This document shows, one piece after another, positions 52,323 through 61,885 of a DNA stretch of 64,000 nt (its first letter is position 1; each line of letters opens with the position of its first letter). The notes beneath the pieces were generated by a model. It searched no databases and was not told the origin of the DNA. It was given only the letters and a program-made list of their open reading frames with translations. The stretch is taken from positions 1-64,000 of the forward strand of contig NZ_LMCP01000017.1 of assembly GCF_001425625.1 (NCBI RefSeq), written 5' to 3'. A program made the translations under genes and the position numbers. The DNA comes from Mesorhizobium sp. Root102. GTDB lineage: Bacteria; Pseudomonadota; Alphaproteobacteria; Rhizobiales; Rhizobiaceae.

Positions 52323-54077
52323 TTGTTTCGTTTCTTCCGCTCGACGGAAAACCAGCGCCTCGTTGCGAGGCTGCTCCGGGAATCCTTTTACCAGCACAGG
52401 TTTGGCTACGGCGCCGCGATCTTGTCGATGCTTGTGGTGGCCGCCACGACCGGCGCCAGCGCCTGGATCCTCAAAGAGATCACCGACGAGTTCGTGGTCT
52501 TCAAGCGGATGGACCGCGTCAATCTGATTGCGGCGGGGGTCGCCACGATCTTCATCCTCAAGGGCCTCGCCAACTTCATCCAGGCCTATTTCATGAGCCG
52601 GGTCGGCAACGCCATCGTCGCCGACCGTCAGCGCAAGATCTACGACCGCATCCTGGCGCAAGGCATCGAATTCTACCATTCGACCTCGTCGTCCGACCTG
52701 ATCACCCGCATGACCAACAATGCGCAGGCGGCGCGCAACGTGCTCGACCTCGTTGTCACGTCCTATGTGCGCGACCTGGTATCGCTGGTTGTCCTGGTAG
52801 GGGTCATGGTCTGGCAGCAGCCAGCACTGTCTCTAATCTGCTTCGTGGTCGGCCCCTTGGCTATCTACGGGGTCAACCGCATCCTGAAACGTGTTCGCAA
52901 GTTCGCGGCGATGGAGTTTCGCTCGGTCGGCCAGATCGTGCAGGTGATGCAGGAAACGGCAATCGGCGTCCGCGTCGTCAAATCCTTCAACCTCGAAGGC
53001 GCAATGCGCAGCCGCATGTACAAGGCCGTGTCGGACGTCGAGAGCCGGGCCAATAACATCGCGACGCTTGAGGCTGCGACAAGCCCGGTGATGGAGACGC
53101 TGGCCGGATTGGCGATCGCCGGGGCCATCTTCGTCAGCGGCTTCCTGGTCTTGCAGGGCGGCCAGATGCCGGGAAACATCATGGCCTTCATCGGCGCGCT
53201 CCTGTTTGCCTATGAGCCGGCAAAGCGCCTTGCGCGCGTGCGCATCTCACTGGAAAGCGGCATTGTCGGCGTGCGCATGATGTTCGAGCTCGCCGACCAG
53301 CCGCTGACTCTGGTCGAGAAGCCGGACGCGAAGCCGCTTCTGGGCGGACCGGGCGAGATCCGGTTCGACGCCGTCGAGTTCGCCTATCAGAATGGGCCGC
53401 CGGTGCTGGACAGGTTCGACCTCACCCTTGCGCCCGGCAAGATGACGGCGCTGGTCGGGCCTTCCGGCGGCGGCAAGTCGACGATTCTAAACCTGATCAT
53501 GCGCATGTACGACCCGAAGAGCGGCAAGGTACTGTTCGATGGTCAGGATATTTCCCATGCGACGCTCGCATCGGTGCGGGAAAAGATTGCCTATGTCAGC
53601 CAGGATACGTTCCTGTTTGCCGGCACCATCATGCACAACATCCGGCTTGGGCGCGAGGGCGCGACCGACGAAGAGGTGATCGCCGCTGCCAAGGCGGCCA
53701 ACGCGCATGACTTCATCAGCGCGCAGGCGAAAGGCTACGAGACGGATGTCGGCGAGAATGGCGGCCTGCTGTCGGGCGGCCAGCGCCAACGGATCTCGAT
53801 CGCACGCGCCATGCTGCGCAATGCCGAGATCCTGCTGCTGGACGAAGCGACCAGCGCGCTCGACGCCGAATCGGAAGCGCTGTTCCGCGACGCGCTGCAG
53901 CAGCTGACGGAAGGCCGCACGACGATCGTCATCGCGCACCGTCTGTCGACCGTGCACCAGGCCGACACGATCGTGGTGCTCGAAGCCGGCAGAGTGGTGG
54001 AAAGCGGCCCGCACAGGGCATTGCTCAAGCAGGGCGGGCTTTACCAGAAGCTTTATGAGTATCAGTTGATGCCGTGA
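52323..54077 (+). CDS. ABC exporter half-transporter (MsbA-like)
   Basis: 584 residues from a TTG with AAGGA about 9 bases upstream. About six membrane helices occupy residues 25-320. The ATPase domain has Walker A GPSGGGKST, signature [17 protein letters not shown] and Walker B ILLLDEATSALD. It would homodimerise in the inner membrane and export lipids or drugs. Divergent from the amidohydrolase. Nothing identifies its substrate. Confidence 0.9.
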   Translation: MFRFFRSTENQRLVARLLRESFYQHRFGYGAAILSMLVVAATTGASAWILKEITDEFVVFKRMDRVNLIAAGVATIFILKGLANFIQAYFMSRVGNAIVADRQRKIYDRILAQGIEFYHSTSSSDLITRMTNNAQAARNVLDLVVTSYVRDLVSLVVLVGVMVWQQPALSLICFVVGPLAIYGVNRILKRVRKFAAMEFRSVGQIVQVMQETAIGVRVVKSFNLEGAMRSRMYKAVSDVESRANNIATLEAATSPVMETLAGLAIAGAIFVSGFLVLQGGQMPGNIMAFIGALLFAYEPAKRLARVRISLESGIVGVRMMFELADQPLTLVEKPDAKPLLGGPGEIRFDAVEFAYQNGPPVLDRFDLTLAPGKMTALVGPSGGGKSTILNLIMRMYDPKSGKVLFDGQDISHATLASVREKIAYVSQDTFLFAGTIMHNIRLGREGATDEEVIAAAKAANAHDFISAQAKGYETDVGENGGLLSGGQRQRISIARAMLRNAEILLLDEATSALDAESEALFRDALQQLTEGRTTIVIAHRLSTVHQADTIVVLEAGRVVESGPHRALLKQGGLYQKLYEYQLMP

Positions 54078-54100
54078 GGGTGTTCCGGATGTTGGCGCCA

Positions 54101-54220
54101 TGCGCCCTCATCCGGCCCTTCTGGCAACCTACTCCCCGAGGGGAGAAGAGATCGTCAACGCCGGCGCCTGCCTCTTCTCCCCAGCGGGGAGAAGGCCCGC
54201 GTAGCGGCCGGATGAGAAGG
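54101..54220. repeat. Rhizobial intergenic palindromic element
   Basis: The outer arms are CTCATCCGGCC (54107-54117) and GGCCGGATGAG (54206-54216), perfect inverted repeats. Two further hairpins inside contain CTCCCCGAGGGGAG and CTCCCCAGCGGGGAG. It lies between convergent ABC-exporter and ilvD genes and may act as a bidirectional terminator. It is of the same class as, but not identical to, the element at 38958-39067. Confidence 0.75.
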
Positions 54221-54234
54221 CCTGGGCGCGAACC

Positions 54235-56079
54235 TTACTCCGGGACGAACCTGACCGCGCCCTTGGCCGCGCTGGTGGCCATGGCGGCATAGGCGCGCAA
54301 AGCGGTCGTCACCTTGCGCTTGCGCTTTTCCTCGGGCTTCCAGGCCAGGGCGCCCTTTGCCTCCATCGCCGCCCGGCGCGCAGCGAGTTCCGCATCATCG
54401 ACAGCAAGGCGGATGCTGCGGTTCGGGATGTCGATCTCGATAGTGTCGCCCTCCTGCACCAGCCCGATAAGTCCGCCTTCGGCGGCTTCAGGCGACGCAT
54501 GGCCGATCGACAGGCCTGACGTGCCGCCGGAGAAGCGGCCGTCGGTGACCAGTGCGCAGGCCTTGCCCAGCCCTTTCGACTTCAGATAGCTGGTCGGATA
54601 GAGCATTTCCTGCATGCCGGGGCCGCCGCGCGGCCCCTCATAGCGGATGACGACGACATCGCCGGCCTTGATCTCGTTCGACAGGATCGCCTTGACGCTC
54701 GAATCCTGGCTTTCGAACACGCGGGCCGGGCCGGTGAATTTCAGGATCGACTCGTCGACGCCAGCTGTCTTCACAATGCAGCCGTCGAGCGCCAGATTGC
54801 CTTTCAGCACGGCAAGGCCGCCATCCTTGGAGAAAGGATGCTCGGCCGAACGGATAACGCCTTTCTCGCGGTCGAGATCGAGCTCGTCCCAGCGACGGTC
54901 CTGGCTGAAGGCGACCTGCGTCGGCACCCCGCCAGGGGCGGCGAGGAAGAAATCGCGCACGCTCTGGCTGGTCGAGCGCGAAATATCCCAATGGTCGAGC
55001 GCTTCGCCGAGCGTTGAGGTATGGACCGTCGGAAGGTCGCGGTTGATCAGGCCGGCATTGTCGAGCTGGCCGAGGATCGCCATGATGCCGCCGGCGCGGT
55101 GGACGTCTTCCATGTGCACGTCGGACTTGGCGGGAGCGACCTTGCACAGCACGGGCACCTTGCGCGACAGCGCGTCGATGTCATCCTGGTCGAAATCGAT
55201 TTCGCCCTCATGGGCGGCGGCCAGGATGTGTAGCACCGTGTTGGTCGAGCCGCCCATGGCGATGTCGAGTGTCATGGCGTTTTCGAAAGCGCCCTTCGAG
55301 GCGATGTTGCGCGGCAGAGCGGTTTCGTCGTCCTGCTCGTAGTAGCGCTGGGCGAGATCGACGATCAGATGGCCGGCCTCGACGAACAGCCGCTTGCGAT
55401 CGGCATGGGTGGCCAGCGTCGAGCCGTTGCCGGGCAGCGAAAGCCCCAGCGCCTCGGTCAGGCAATTCATCGAATTGGCGGTGAACATGCCCGAGCAGGA
55501 GCCGCAGGTCGGACAGGCCGAACGCTCGATGACCTTGACGTCCTCGTCGGAGATCATGTCGTCAGCGGCCGCGACCATGGCGTCGACCAAATCGAGCGCC
55601 TGCGTCTTGCCGGCAAGCACCACCTTGCCCGCTTCCATCGGACCGCCGGAAACGAAGACGGTCGGGATGTTGAGGCGCAAGCTGGCCATCAGCATGCCGG
55701 GGGTGATCTTGTCGCAATTGGAGATGCAGACCATGGCGTCGGCGCAGTGGGCGTTGACCATGTATTCGACCGAGTCGGCGATCAGCTCGCGCGACGGCAG
55801 CGAATAGAGCATGCCGTCATGGCCCATGGCGATGCCGTCATCGACGGCGATGGTGTTGAATTCCTTGGCGACGCCGCCGGCCTTCTCGATCTCGCGCGCG
55901 ACCAACTGGCCGAGATCCTTGAGATGGACGTGGCCCGGCACGAACTGTGTGAAGGAATTGACCACCGCGATGATCGGCTTGCCGAAATCGCTGTCTTTCA
56001 TGCCGGTGGCGCGCCAGAGGCCGCGAGCGCCGGCCATGTTGCGGCCATGGGTGGTGGTGCGGGAGCGATAGGCAGGCAT
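54235..56079 (-). CDS. ilvD: Dihydroxy-acid dehydratase
   Basis: 614 residues, the full length for IlvD, from the ATG at 56079 ([22 protein letters not shown]). It carries out the penultimate step of valine and isoleucine synthesis. Fe-S cysteines are in [12 protein letters not shown] and [18 protein letters not shown], with the substrate and Mg motif [14 protein letters not shown]. The frame to 56367 adds upstream DNA. It is distinct from the sugar-acid dehydratase at 19794-21599. Confidence 0.95.
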   Translation of the reverse strand: MPAYRSRTTTHGRNMAGARGLWRATGMKDSDFGKPIIAVVNSFTQFVPGHVHLKDLGQLVAREIEKAGGVAKEFNTIAVDDGIAMGHDGMLYSLPSRELIADSVEYMVNAHCADAMVCISNCDKITPGMLMASLRLNIPTVFVSGGPMEAGKVVLAGKTQALDLVDAMVAAADDMISDEDVKVIERSACPTCGSCSGMFTANSMNCLTEALGLSLPGNGSTLATHADRKRLFVEAGHLIVDLAQRYYEQDDETALPRNIASKGAFENAMTLDIAMGGSTNTVLHILAAAHEGEIDFDQDDIDALSRKVPVLCKVAPAKSDVHMEDVHRAGGIMAILGQLDNAGLINRDLPTVHTSTLGEALDHWDISRSTSQSVRDFFLAAPGGVPTQVAFSQDRRWDELDLDREKGVIRSAEHPFSKDGGLAVLKGNLALDGCIVKTAGVDESILKFTGPARVFESQDSSVKAILSNEIKAGDVVVIRYEGPRGGPGMQEMLYPTSYLKSKGLGKACALVTDGRFSGGTSGLSIGHASPEAAEGGLIGLVQEGDTIEIDIPNRSIRLAVDDAELAARRAAMEAKGALAWKPEEKRKRKVTTALRAYAAMATSAAKGAVRFVPE

Positions 56080-56350
56080 GTTTTTTCCTTGGTGGCTGGC
56101 CGCAGCCCAGGAATGGCGCGGCAGAGCTGAATTCGGACCGCAGGCGTTATAGACGCGCAAGCCCGGTCTGGCCACAATTTTGCAATGCGCCAGATTTGCC
56201 GCAAAAAGTTGGATTTTCCGAAAAAATCGCGCGCCACTGTCGGATTGGGTGCCGCACGGCCGTCCTTGGGCAAACGGCATGGAAATGGCACCATTCCCGG
56301 AGCCAGCCGTTTCAACGTAACAGCAACCGAAACAGCCCGAGGAGCACGAC

Positions 56351-56818
56351 ATGCAAAAGATCACCACCTGCCTGTGGTTCGATGGACAGGCCGAGGAGGC
56401 GATGAACCATTACGTATCCATCTTCAAGAACTCGAAGGTACTGAGCGTGATGCGTTGGCCCAAGGGCCACGCCGATGAAGGCAAAGTGCTGCTGACCTCG
56501 TTCGAACTCGACGGCGTGCCGTTCCAGGCGCTCAATGGTGGGCCGAACTTCAAGTTCAACGAGGCGATGTCGCAGTCGATCGACTGCAAGACGCAGGAAG
56601 AGGTCGATTATTTCTGGGAGAAGCTCACGGAGGGCGGCGAGCCCGGCGTCTGCAGCTGGCTGAAAGACAAGTTCGGCGTCTCCTGGCAGGTCGTGCCGGA
56701 GCAATTGCCGAGGTTGCTTCTGGATCCGGACAGGGCCAAGGCCGGCCGGGTCATGTCGGCGATGATGCAGATGGGCAAGATCGACATTGCCAAGATCGAA
56801 GAAGCGGCGAAGGGGTGA
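56351..56818 (+). CDS. PhnB-like VOC family protein
   Basis: 155 residues of the PhnB/3-demethylubiquinone-9-methyltransferase-like VOC branch. It begins [31 protein letters not shown] and contains [20 protein letters not shown] and a Trp-rich [15 protein letters not shown]. The biochemical role of this branch is mostly unknown. It diverges from ilvD. Confidence 0.88.
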   Translation: MQKITTCLWFDGQAEEAMNHYVSIFKNSKVLSVMRWPKGHADEGKVLLTSFELDGVPFQALNGGPNFKFNEAMSQSIDCKTQEEVDYFWEKLTEGGEPGVCSWLKDKFGVSWQVVPEQLPRLLLDPDRAKAGRVMSAMMQMGKIDIAKIEEAAKG

Positions 56819-56826
56819 GAAGCGAT

Positions 56827-56860
56827 CTTCCCTTCTCCCCTTGTTGTGGGAGAAGGGAAG
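56827..56860. terminator. Bidirectional hairpin between VOC gene and prfC
   Basis: Perfect 13-base arms, CTTCCCTTCTCCC and GGGAGAAGGGAAG, with an eight-base loop, lie 8 bases after the VOC stop and 11 before the prfC stop. No T-run follows. Confidence 0.65.
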
Positions 56861-56870
56861 GCAGCGGCGC

Positions 56871-58463
56871 TCACGCCGCTCTGTCGCGGACCTGATAGTC
56901 CTTGATCGTGGCAAACTTGATCGCCTTCCAGCGTTCCGCTTCGTAATTCAGCGAAAAGGCGTGCTGGGCCAGAAACACCGGGTCGTTGTCGAGGTCGCGG
57001 GCGATGTCGCCGCGATGCGCCTCGATGAAGCGCAGCACTTCGGCCTTGTCGTCGGCCGAGATCCAGCGGCAAACTGAAAACCGCGACATCTCGAATTCGA
57101 CCGGCAGCGTGTATTCGAAGTTCAGCCGCTCCTTCAAGACATCGAGCTGCAGCGCGCCTACGACGCCGACGATGGCCGGTGAACCGTCCTCCGGCGAAAA
57201 CAGCTGCACGACGCCTTCCTCGGCCATCTGATGCAGTGCCTCCTTGAGTTTTTTCGCCTTCATCGCGTCGCCGAGGCGCACACGACGGAGGATTTCCGGG
57301 GCGAAATTCGGCACGCCCCTGAAAAGAATTTCCTCACCCTCGGTCAGCGTATCGCCGATGCGCAGCGTGCCGTGGTTGGGGATGCCGACGACGTCGCCGG
57401 CGAAGGCCTCGTCTGCGGTGACGCGGGTGCGGGCAAAGAAGAATTGCGGCGCCGACAACGACATCGGTTTCCCCGTGCGCACCAGCTTGGCCTTCATGCC
57501 GCGCTCGAGCTTGCCCGAGCAGACACGGACGAAGGCGATGCGGTCGCGGTGGTTGGGGTCCATGTTGGCCTGGATCTTGAAGACGAACGACGTCATCTTC
57601 TCCTCGGTCGCCTCGACCTTGCGGGTATCAGCCTCCTGCGCGCGCGGCGGCGGCCCGTAGGCGCCGAGCGCTTCGATCAGATCGCGGACGCCATAGTTGC
57701 GCAGCGCCGAGCCAAAATAGACCGGCGTCAGATGGCCTTCGCGGAAGGCGTCGATGTCGAGCGGACGGCAGGCTTCGCGCGCCAGTTCCAACTCCTCGAT
57801 GAAGGCCTCGCGCTCGTTTTCCGGCAACAGCCCGGCGACGCGGTTGGAATCGGGACCGTTGACCGGGGTGCGCTCCTTTTCATCGTCGCCCTTGCGCACG
57901 GCGTTCAGCGCAAGGTGATAGGTGCCGGAGAACGTCTTGCCGCGGCCGATCGGCCAGGTGATGGGCGCTGTGTCCAGCGCCAGCTTCTGCTCGATCTCGT
58001 CGAGAATCTCGAACGGGTCGCGGCTTTCGCGGTCCATCTTGTTGACGAAGGTGATGATCGGAATGTCGCGCAGCCGGCAGACCTCGAACAGTTTCAGCGT
58101 GCGCGGCTCGATGCCCTTGGCGGCGTCGATGACCATGACGGCCGAGTCGACCGCCGACAGCGTGCGGTAGGTATCGTCGGCAAAATCCTCGTGGCCGGGC
58201 GTGTCGAGCAGGTTGAAGACATTGTTCTCATACTCGAAGGTCATCACCGAAGTGACGACCGAGATGCCGCGCTCGCGCTCGATCTTCATCCAGTCGGATC
58301 GCGTCTGGATCTTGTCCTTCTTGGCCTTGACCTCGCCGGCAAGCTGAATGGCGCCGCCGAACAGCAGCAGCTTTTCGGTCAGCGTCGTCTTGCCGGCGTC
58401 CGGGTGCGCGATGATCGCGAAGGTGCGGCGGCGCGATACCGCTTGTTCGATGTCTTCTGCCAA
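56871..58463 (-). CDS. prfC: Peptide chain release factor 3
   Basis: 530 residues; a GTPase that recycles RF1/RF2 after termination. G motifs are AHPDAGKTTLTEK, RERGISVVTSVM, LLDTPGHEDFADD and NKMDRE. The RF3-specific C-terminal domain includes FEYTLPVEFEMSRFSVCRWI. The start is a TTG at 58463, with AGGA at proper spacing; no better codon is in frame. Confidence 0.95.
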   Translation of the reverse strand: MAEDIEQAVSRRRTFAIIAHPDAGKTTLTEKLLLFGGAIQLAGEVKAKKDKIQTRSDWMKIERERGISVVTSVMTFEYENNVFNLLDTPGHEDFADDTYRTLSAVDSAVMVIDAAKGIEPRTLKLFEVCRLRDIPIITFVNKMDRESRDPFEILDEIEQKLALDTAPITWPIGRGKTFSGTYHLALNAVRKGDDEKERTPVNGPDSNRVAGLLPENEREAFIEELELAREACRPLDIDAFREGHLTPVYFGSALRNYGVRDLIEALGAYGPPPRAQEADTRKVEATEEKMTSFVFKIQANMDPNHRDRIAFVRVCSGKLERGMKAKLVRTGKPMSLSAPQFFFARTRVTADEAFAGDVVGIPNHGTLRIGDTLTEGEEILFRGVPNFAPEILRRVRLGDAMKAKKLKEALHQMAEEGVVQLFSPEDGSPAIVGVVGALQLDVLKERLNFEYTLPVEFEMSRFSVCRWISADDKAEVLRFIEAHRGDIARDLDNDPVFLAQHAFSLNYEAERWKAIKFATIKDYQVRDRAA

Positions 58464-58592
58464 TTAATGGAATCCTGTCTGTGGCGCGGGCTTCTAGCAG
58501 CGCTTTCCCGGCCTGTCGACAGTTTCGGACAGATCGGTGCGACGCGGCCGACGCAAGCGGATGGCTCGCCATTGGGCAAGCGAGCCTTTCTC

Positions 58593-58838
58593 CTACACAC
58601 GCGGTCGGCGGCCGTCGGTCCTGCCGAGCCTGGTAACGGACGATATCTCCGAACGCTGGATGCCGACATCGCGTAGCAGATAATCCGGCAAATCGTCCAG
58701 CCACGCTCGGTCCCTGCGAACGCGCAGGATGCGCCCGAGGCTGGATCGACCGCGACGATAAATATCCATGGCCGCAGGATAGAAGCGCTCGATTAGGGAC
58801 GGATCTGCTACCGGATCCAGTCTTGTACGAACAAGCAT
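58593..58838 (-). CDS. DUF1127 small protein
   Basis: 81 residues. The DUF1127 pattern is RRDRAWLDDLPDYLLRDVGIQRSEI with a basic C-terminus. Known members include small RNA-binding or phosphate and nitrogen regulators in alphaproteobacteria, and their function is often unclear. The ATG at 58838 has AAAGGAA upstream. Confidence 0.8.
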   Translation of the reverse strand: MLVRTRLDPVADPSLIERFYPAAMDIYRRGRSSLGRILRVRRDRAWLDDLPDYLLRDVGIQRSEISSVTRLGRTDGRRPRV

Positions 58839-58912
58839 GGTGACATTTCCTTTTGTTGGATGACGGGAATTGGGAGGGCCATCGCATGACCCTCCCGGGA
58901 TGCATTGACGCG

Positions 58913-59446
58913 TCAGGACTGGTCGTGTGCGCAGCTTACATAGGGGTTCCAGTCGGCGAACATGCCTGCTGGATTATGCCGCCAGTGCCAGACGTGAAGC
59001 TCGTAATAGGGGTCCACCGGATGGACGCCTACCGTCGTCTTGCGCTGAAGGGTCCGACCGAGGAACTCGGGAATACCCTCGCCCTTCCAATCCTTCTCAA
59101 AGACGATGTACTCCATGCCGACCAGTTGCATGGAACCGTCGGTCTCCGGCTCGTAGGTGAGCACATCCGGCTCGCCCAGCACCAGCTTGCCGTCGCCGGC
59201 GCGGCCGGGATGGATGAAGTGAACCCCCATCGTGCCGTGCTCGTCATGTGTCGTGCATTCGAAGAGCTGCTGGTAGCCTTCTGCCTTGGCGACCTCGATG
59301 TTGATGTACTTGGCCGCCATCTCCCGGGACCGGTTGAGCACCGGATCGGGCGTATCATGGGCATCCGCGGTGCCGCAGGCGAGCGCGGAGGCCCAAATGC
59401 CGGCCGACAATGCGGTACCGAGAACAAGATTTGCGAAGAGGTTCAC
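58913..59446 (-). CDS. Periplasmic hypothetical protein
   Basis: 177 residues from a GTG at 59446 with GGGAGGG upstream. A signal peptide is clear (MNLFANLVLGTALSAGIWAS, mature near ALACGTADA). The mature part includes INIEVAKAEGYQQLFECTTHDEHGTMGVHF and ends HVWHWRHNPAGMFADWNPYVSC. Many His and Trp residues could bind metal or a ligand. I do not recognise a named family. It follows the DUF4242 gene by 15 bases, so they may be co-transcribed. Confidence 0.75.
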   Translation of the reverse strand: MNLFANLVLGTALSAGIWASALACGTADAHDTPDPVLNRSREMAAKYINIEVAKAEGYQQLFECTTHDEHGTMGVHFIHPGRAGDGKLVLGEPDVLTYEPETDGSMQLVGMEYIVFEKDWKGEGIPEFLGRTLQRKTTVGVHPVDPYYELHVWHWRHNPAGMFADWNPYVSCAHDQS

Positions 59447-59461
59447 GACCCGTCCCTCCCG

Positions 59462-59743
59462 TCAGGCGCCGGCGTGAGCCGTCGTTGGATCGAACAGACG
59501 CTTCACCTGCGTGATCTTCGTGGCCGGGAAGCCGCTCATTTTGGCATGGCGCTGGATGATCGCCTCGTCCTTGGCGAGATAGACGCAGAACGTCTTGTCG
59601 TCGGCGACGAAGGACTCGACCCACTGAATTTCCGGGCCGAGTTCGGCGAGAACGGCGTTCGAGGCCTTGGACGCCTCGCGAAGCTGCTCGCGCTCGAAAG
59701 TGCCTACCTTGGGAATTTCCCGCTCGATGATGTACTTTTGCAT
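59462..59743 (-). CDS. DUF4242 (SCO4226-like) small protein
   Basis: 93 residues from the ATG at 59743. The family pattern starts MQKYIIEREIPKVGTFEREQLREASKASNAVL and ends MSGFPATKITQVKRLFDP. A Streptomyces homologue (SCO4226) is a dimeric nickel-binding protein; other members are uncharacterised. The gene is divergent from an HTH-TPR regulator, which may control it. Confidence 0.85.
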   Translation of the reverse strand: MQKYIIEREIPKVGTFEREQLREASKASNAVLAELGPEIQWVESFVADDKTFCVYLAKDEAIIQRHAKMSGFPATKITQVKRLFDPTTAHAGA

Positions 59744-59945
59744 TTCGTAATCTCCTTGTCTGGGGTTCAAATGCCGCCGGACGGGCGACCATGTCGCTGC
59801 CGGTGACATCCCTGGGGTTGCTGCGTTAAAGTGCAACTTGGCTCGCCAGGCAGACGGAGAATGACAGGAGGGGCGGCTGACAGTCCTTACGCCGCTCTTA
59901 TCTTCTTCTGATCCTTTGCCATTGTCGCTGGAGGGAATTCTGCCG

Positions 59946-61760
59946 ATGGGAGTTTATTGCTTCGGCAATTTCGAGCTGAACGAGAATTCTCGCGGCCTTC
60001 GTCTCGCCGATAGGGAGATCGACGTACAACCTCTGGTCTTCGATTTCCTTGCCATCCTTCTGCGTCACAAGGACCGGGCCTTGAGCAAGGATGAGTTGCT
60101 CGAAAAGCTGTGGCCGGGTGTCACAGTGACCGAAGCCTCGCTACAGCGTGTTGCGAGCCTTGCCCGCAGTATTTTGCGCCAAGGCGGCATGGAAACGGCA
60201 CTGCGCAATCTGCCGCGGTTCGGCTACCGGATCTGCCTCGATCCGCCGACAGTTTCCGATCGGAGCTTGAGCCCAGCCGATCCGGCTGACGCGCCTACGA
60301 GCCCGGGATCACAGATCCTGCATGCAAGAAAGGCAGCCACGGCCAGGAAATGGCAGGAAGCCGCAACCTTCTTCGTCGCAGCGGATGCCGCCCAGCAGCT
60401 TCTCACCGCCGATCTCGAGGAATGGGCGCTGGCGCTGGAATGTATGGGACGACCGGCTGAAGCCATTCCGCCCCTGACGCGTGCGGTCGCGGCATACAAC
60501 ACAGCCGGACAACGTCTGCGGGCGGCTTCTCCGGCCATCACGCTTTCGAGGATCCACCTTGAGAGAGGGGAGCTCGCGGTGGCCAAAGGCTGGCACAAGC
60601 GCGCTGCACAGTTGATCGATACGGCCACCGACAGCAGGGAACACGGCCTCTGGTGCTGGATGGGCGCGCGCATCATGGGAGCGGAAGCTGAGCCAGAGCA
60701 GGCGCTGGCGCTGGCCGAGCAGGCCTTCGAAGTTGGCAAACATCTCGAAGATCCTGTCGTTGAATCGCTCGGTCTGATCTATCGCGGCTTCTTCAAGCTT
60801 TGCCTTGGCGAAACCAAGTCAGGTGAAGAAGACCAGGACTTCGCAGCCGCCCTCGGCCTGTCCAGCGACATCGATCCGATCGTTGGCGGTATCCTCTATT
60901 GCAACATTCTTTGGGCCTGCCGGACCTTCGGCGACTGGGCGAGAGCCAACCAGTGGACGCTTGGCTATGAGAGCTGGTGTAAGGGACATGGGCTCGAGGA
61001 CCTGTCGGGCTCGTGCCGGCTGCACCGGGCCGAGGTGCTGGGTGTCCACGGCACGCTGAAGGAGGCCGAGGCGCTGGTGCGCGCCGCGCTTGACCAGCTC
61101 GCCCTCGATGCGCCCTGGGCAACGGGCGATGCATTGCGCGTTCTTGGGGACATTCATCTCGCCGCCGGAGATCTCGCCGAGGCAGAAGTGGCCTATCGAG
61201 CGTCCCATGCCGCAGGTTGGGATCCACAGCCCGGGCTTGCGCTGCTGCAACTGGAGCAGGGCCAGGCCGAGGCTGCTTTCGCCGCGCTGGAGCGGTCCCT
61301 TGTCGGAAATGGCTGGCCGGCACTTCAGCGCAAGGGCCTCGTTCTCGCCACGCTCGCCAAGGTGGCAGCACGGACGGACCGAATGGGGCGCGCCAAGGAG
61401 GTTATCGCCGAACTGGAGGGCCAGCCACAGCGCTGGCCGATGGCATCGATCCGCGCGCTGACGGCCGAAGCCAAGGCCGAACTCTTCACACGCGAAGACC
61501 GTTTGGCCGACGCTGCCTCCGAACTGCAAGTCGCGTGCTCGCGCTGGGGCGAGATCGGTTCATCAATCAATGCCGCCGACGTCCGCCTGTCGCTCGCGGC
61601 GCTGCTTGTCCGCCTCGGCGATCGCACCGGTGCCGAACTGGAGCTAGGCAGCGCATTGGCGGTTGCAGAGAAGGTCGGTTCGTCACGGCTCTTGCGGCGA
61701 CACCAAGAGCTGAAGGAACGGCTGGCCGACCTGCCGAAAGAACCGCTGGACCACGCATAA
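59946..61760 (+). CDS. HTH (OmpR/CadC-type) regulator with TPR-like repeats
   Basis: 604 residues from the ATG at 59946, with GAGGGA about 10 bases upstream; a TTG at 59916 is less likely. The first 100 residues are a winged helix (FDFLAILLRHKDRALSKDELLEKLWPGVTVTEASLQRVASLARSIL). The remaining 480 are helical repeats of TPR character (for example GLIYRGFFKLCLGE). No transmembrane segment or adenylate-cyclase domain is present. Such proteins act as transcription regulators, often of a divergent operon; here that operon is DUF4242 and the periplasmic protein. Targets are unproven. Confidence 0.85.
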   Translation: MGVYCFGNFELNENSRGLRLADREIDVQPLVFDFLAILLRHKDRALSKDELLEKLWPGVTVTEASLQRVASLARSILRQGGMETALRNLPRFGYRICLDPPTVSDRSLSPADPADAPTSPGSQILHARKAATARKWQEAATFFVAADAAQQLLTADLEEWALALECMGRPAEAIPPLTRAVAAYNTAGQRLRAASPAITLSRIHLERGELAVAKGWHKRAAQLIDTATDSREHGLWCWMGARIMGAEAEPEQALALAEQAFEVGKHLEDPVVESLGLIYRGFFKLCLGETKSGEEDQDFAAALGLSSDIDPIVGGILYCNILWACRTFGDWARANQWTLGYESWCKGHGLEDLSGSCRLHRAEVLGVHGTLKEAEALVRAALDQLALDAPWATGDALRVLGDIHLAAGDLAEAEVAYRASHAAGWDPQPGLALLQLEQGQAEAAFAALERSLVGNGWPALQRKGLVLATLAKVAARTDRMGRAKEVIAELEGQPQRWPMASIRALTAEAKAELFTREDRLADAASELQVACSRWGEIGSSINAADVRLSLAALLVRLGDRTGAELELGSALAVAEKVGSSRLLRRHQELKERLADLPKEPLDHA

Positions 61761-61885
61761 TTCTTGCGAAGTGGCTCGCCAGGTCCGCCGCAAGCGCCGA
61801 AGCCGGAATAAGCTTCACATTCACTTCACTTGAGATCGGACCGAGGCGATGGCATGACGGGACAATTCCGATCAAAGGCCACAGC

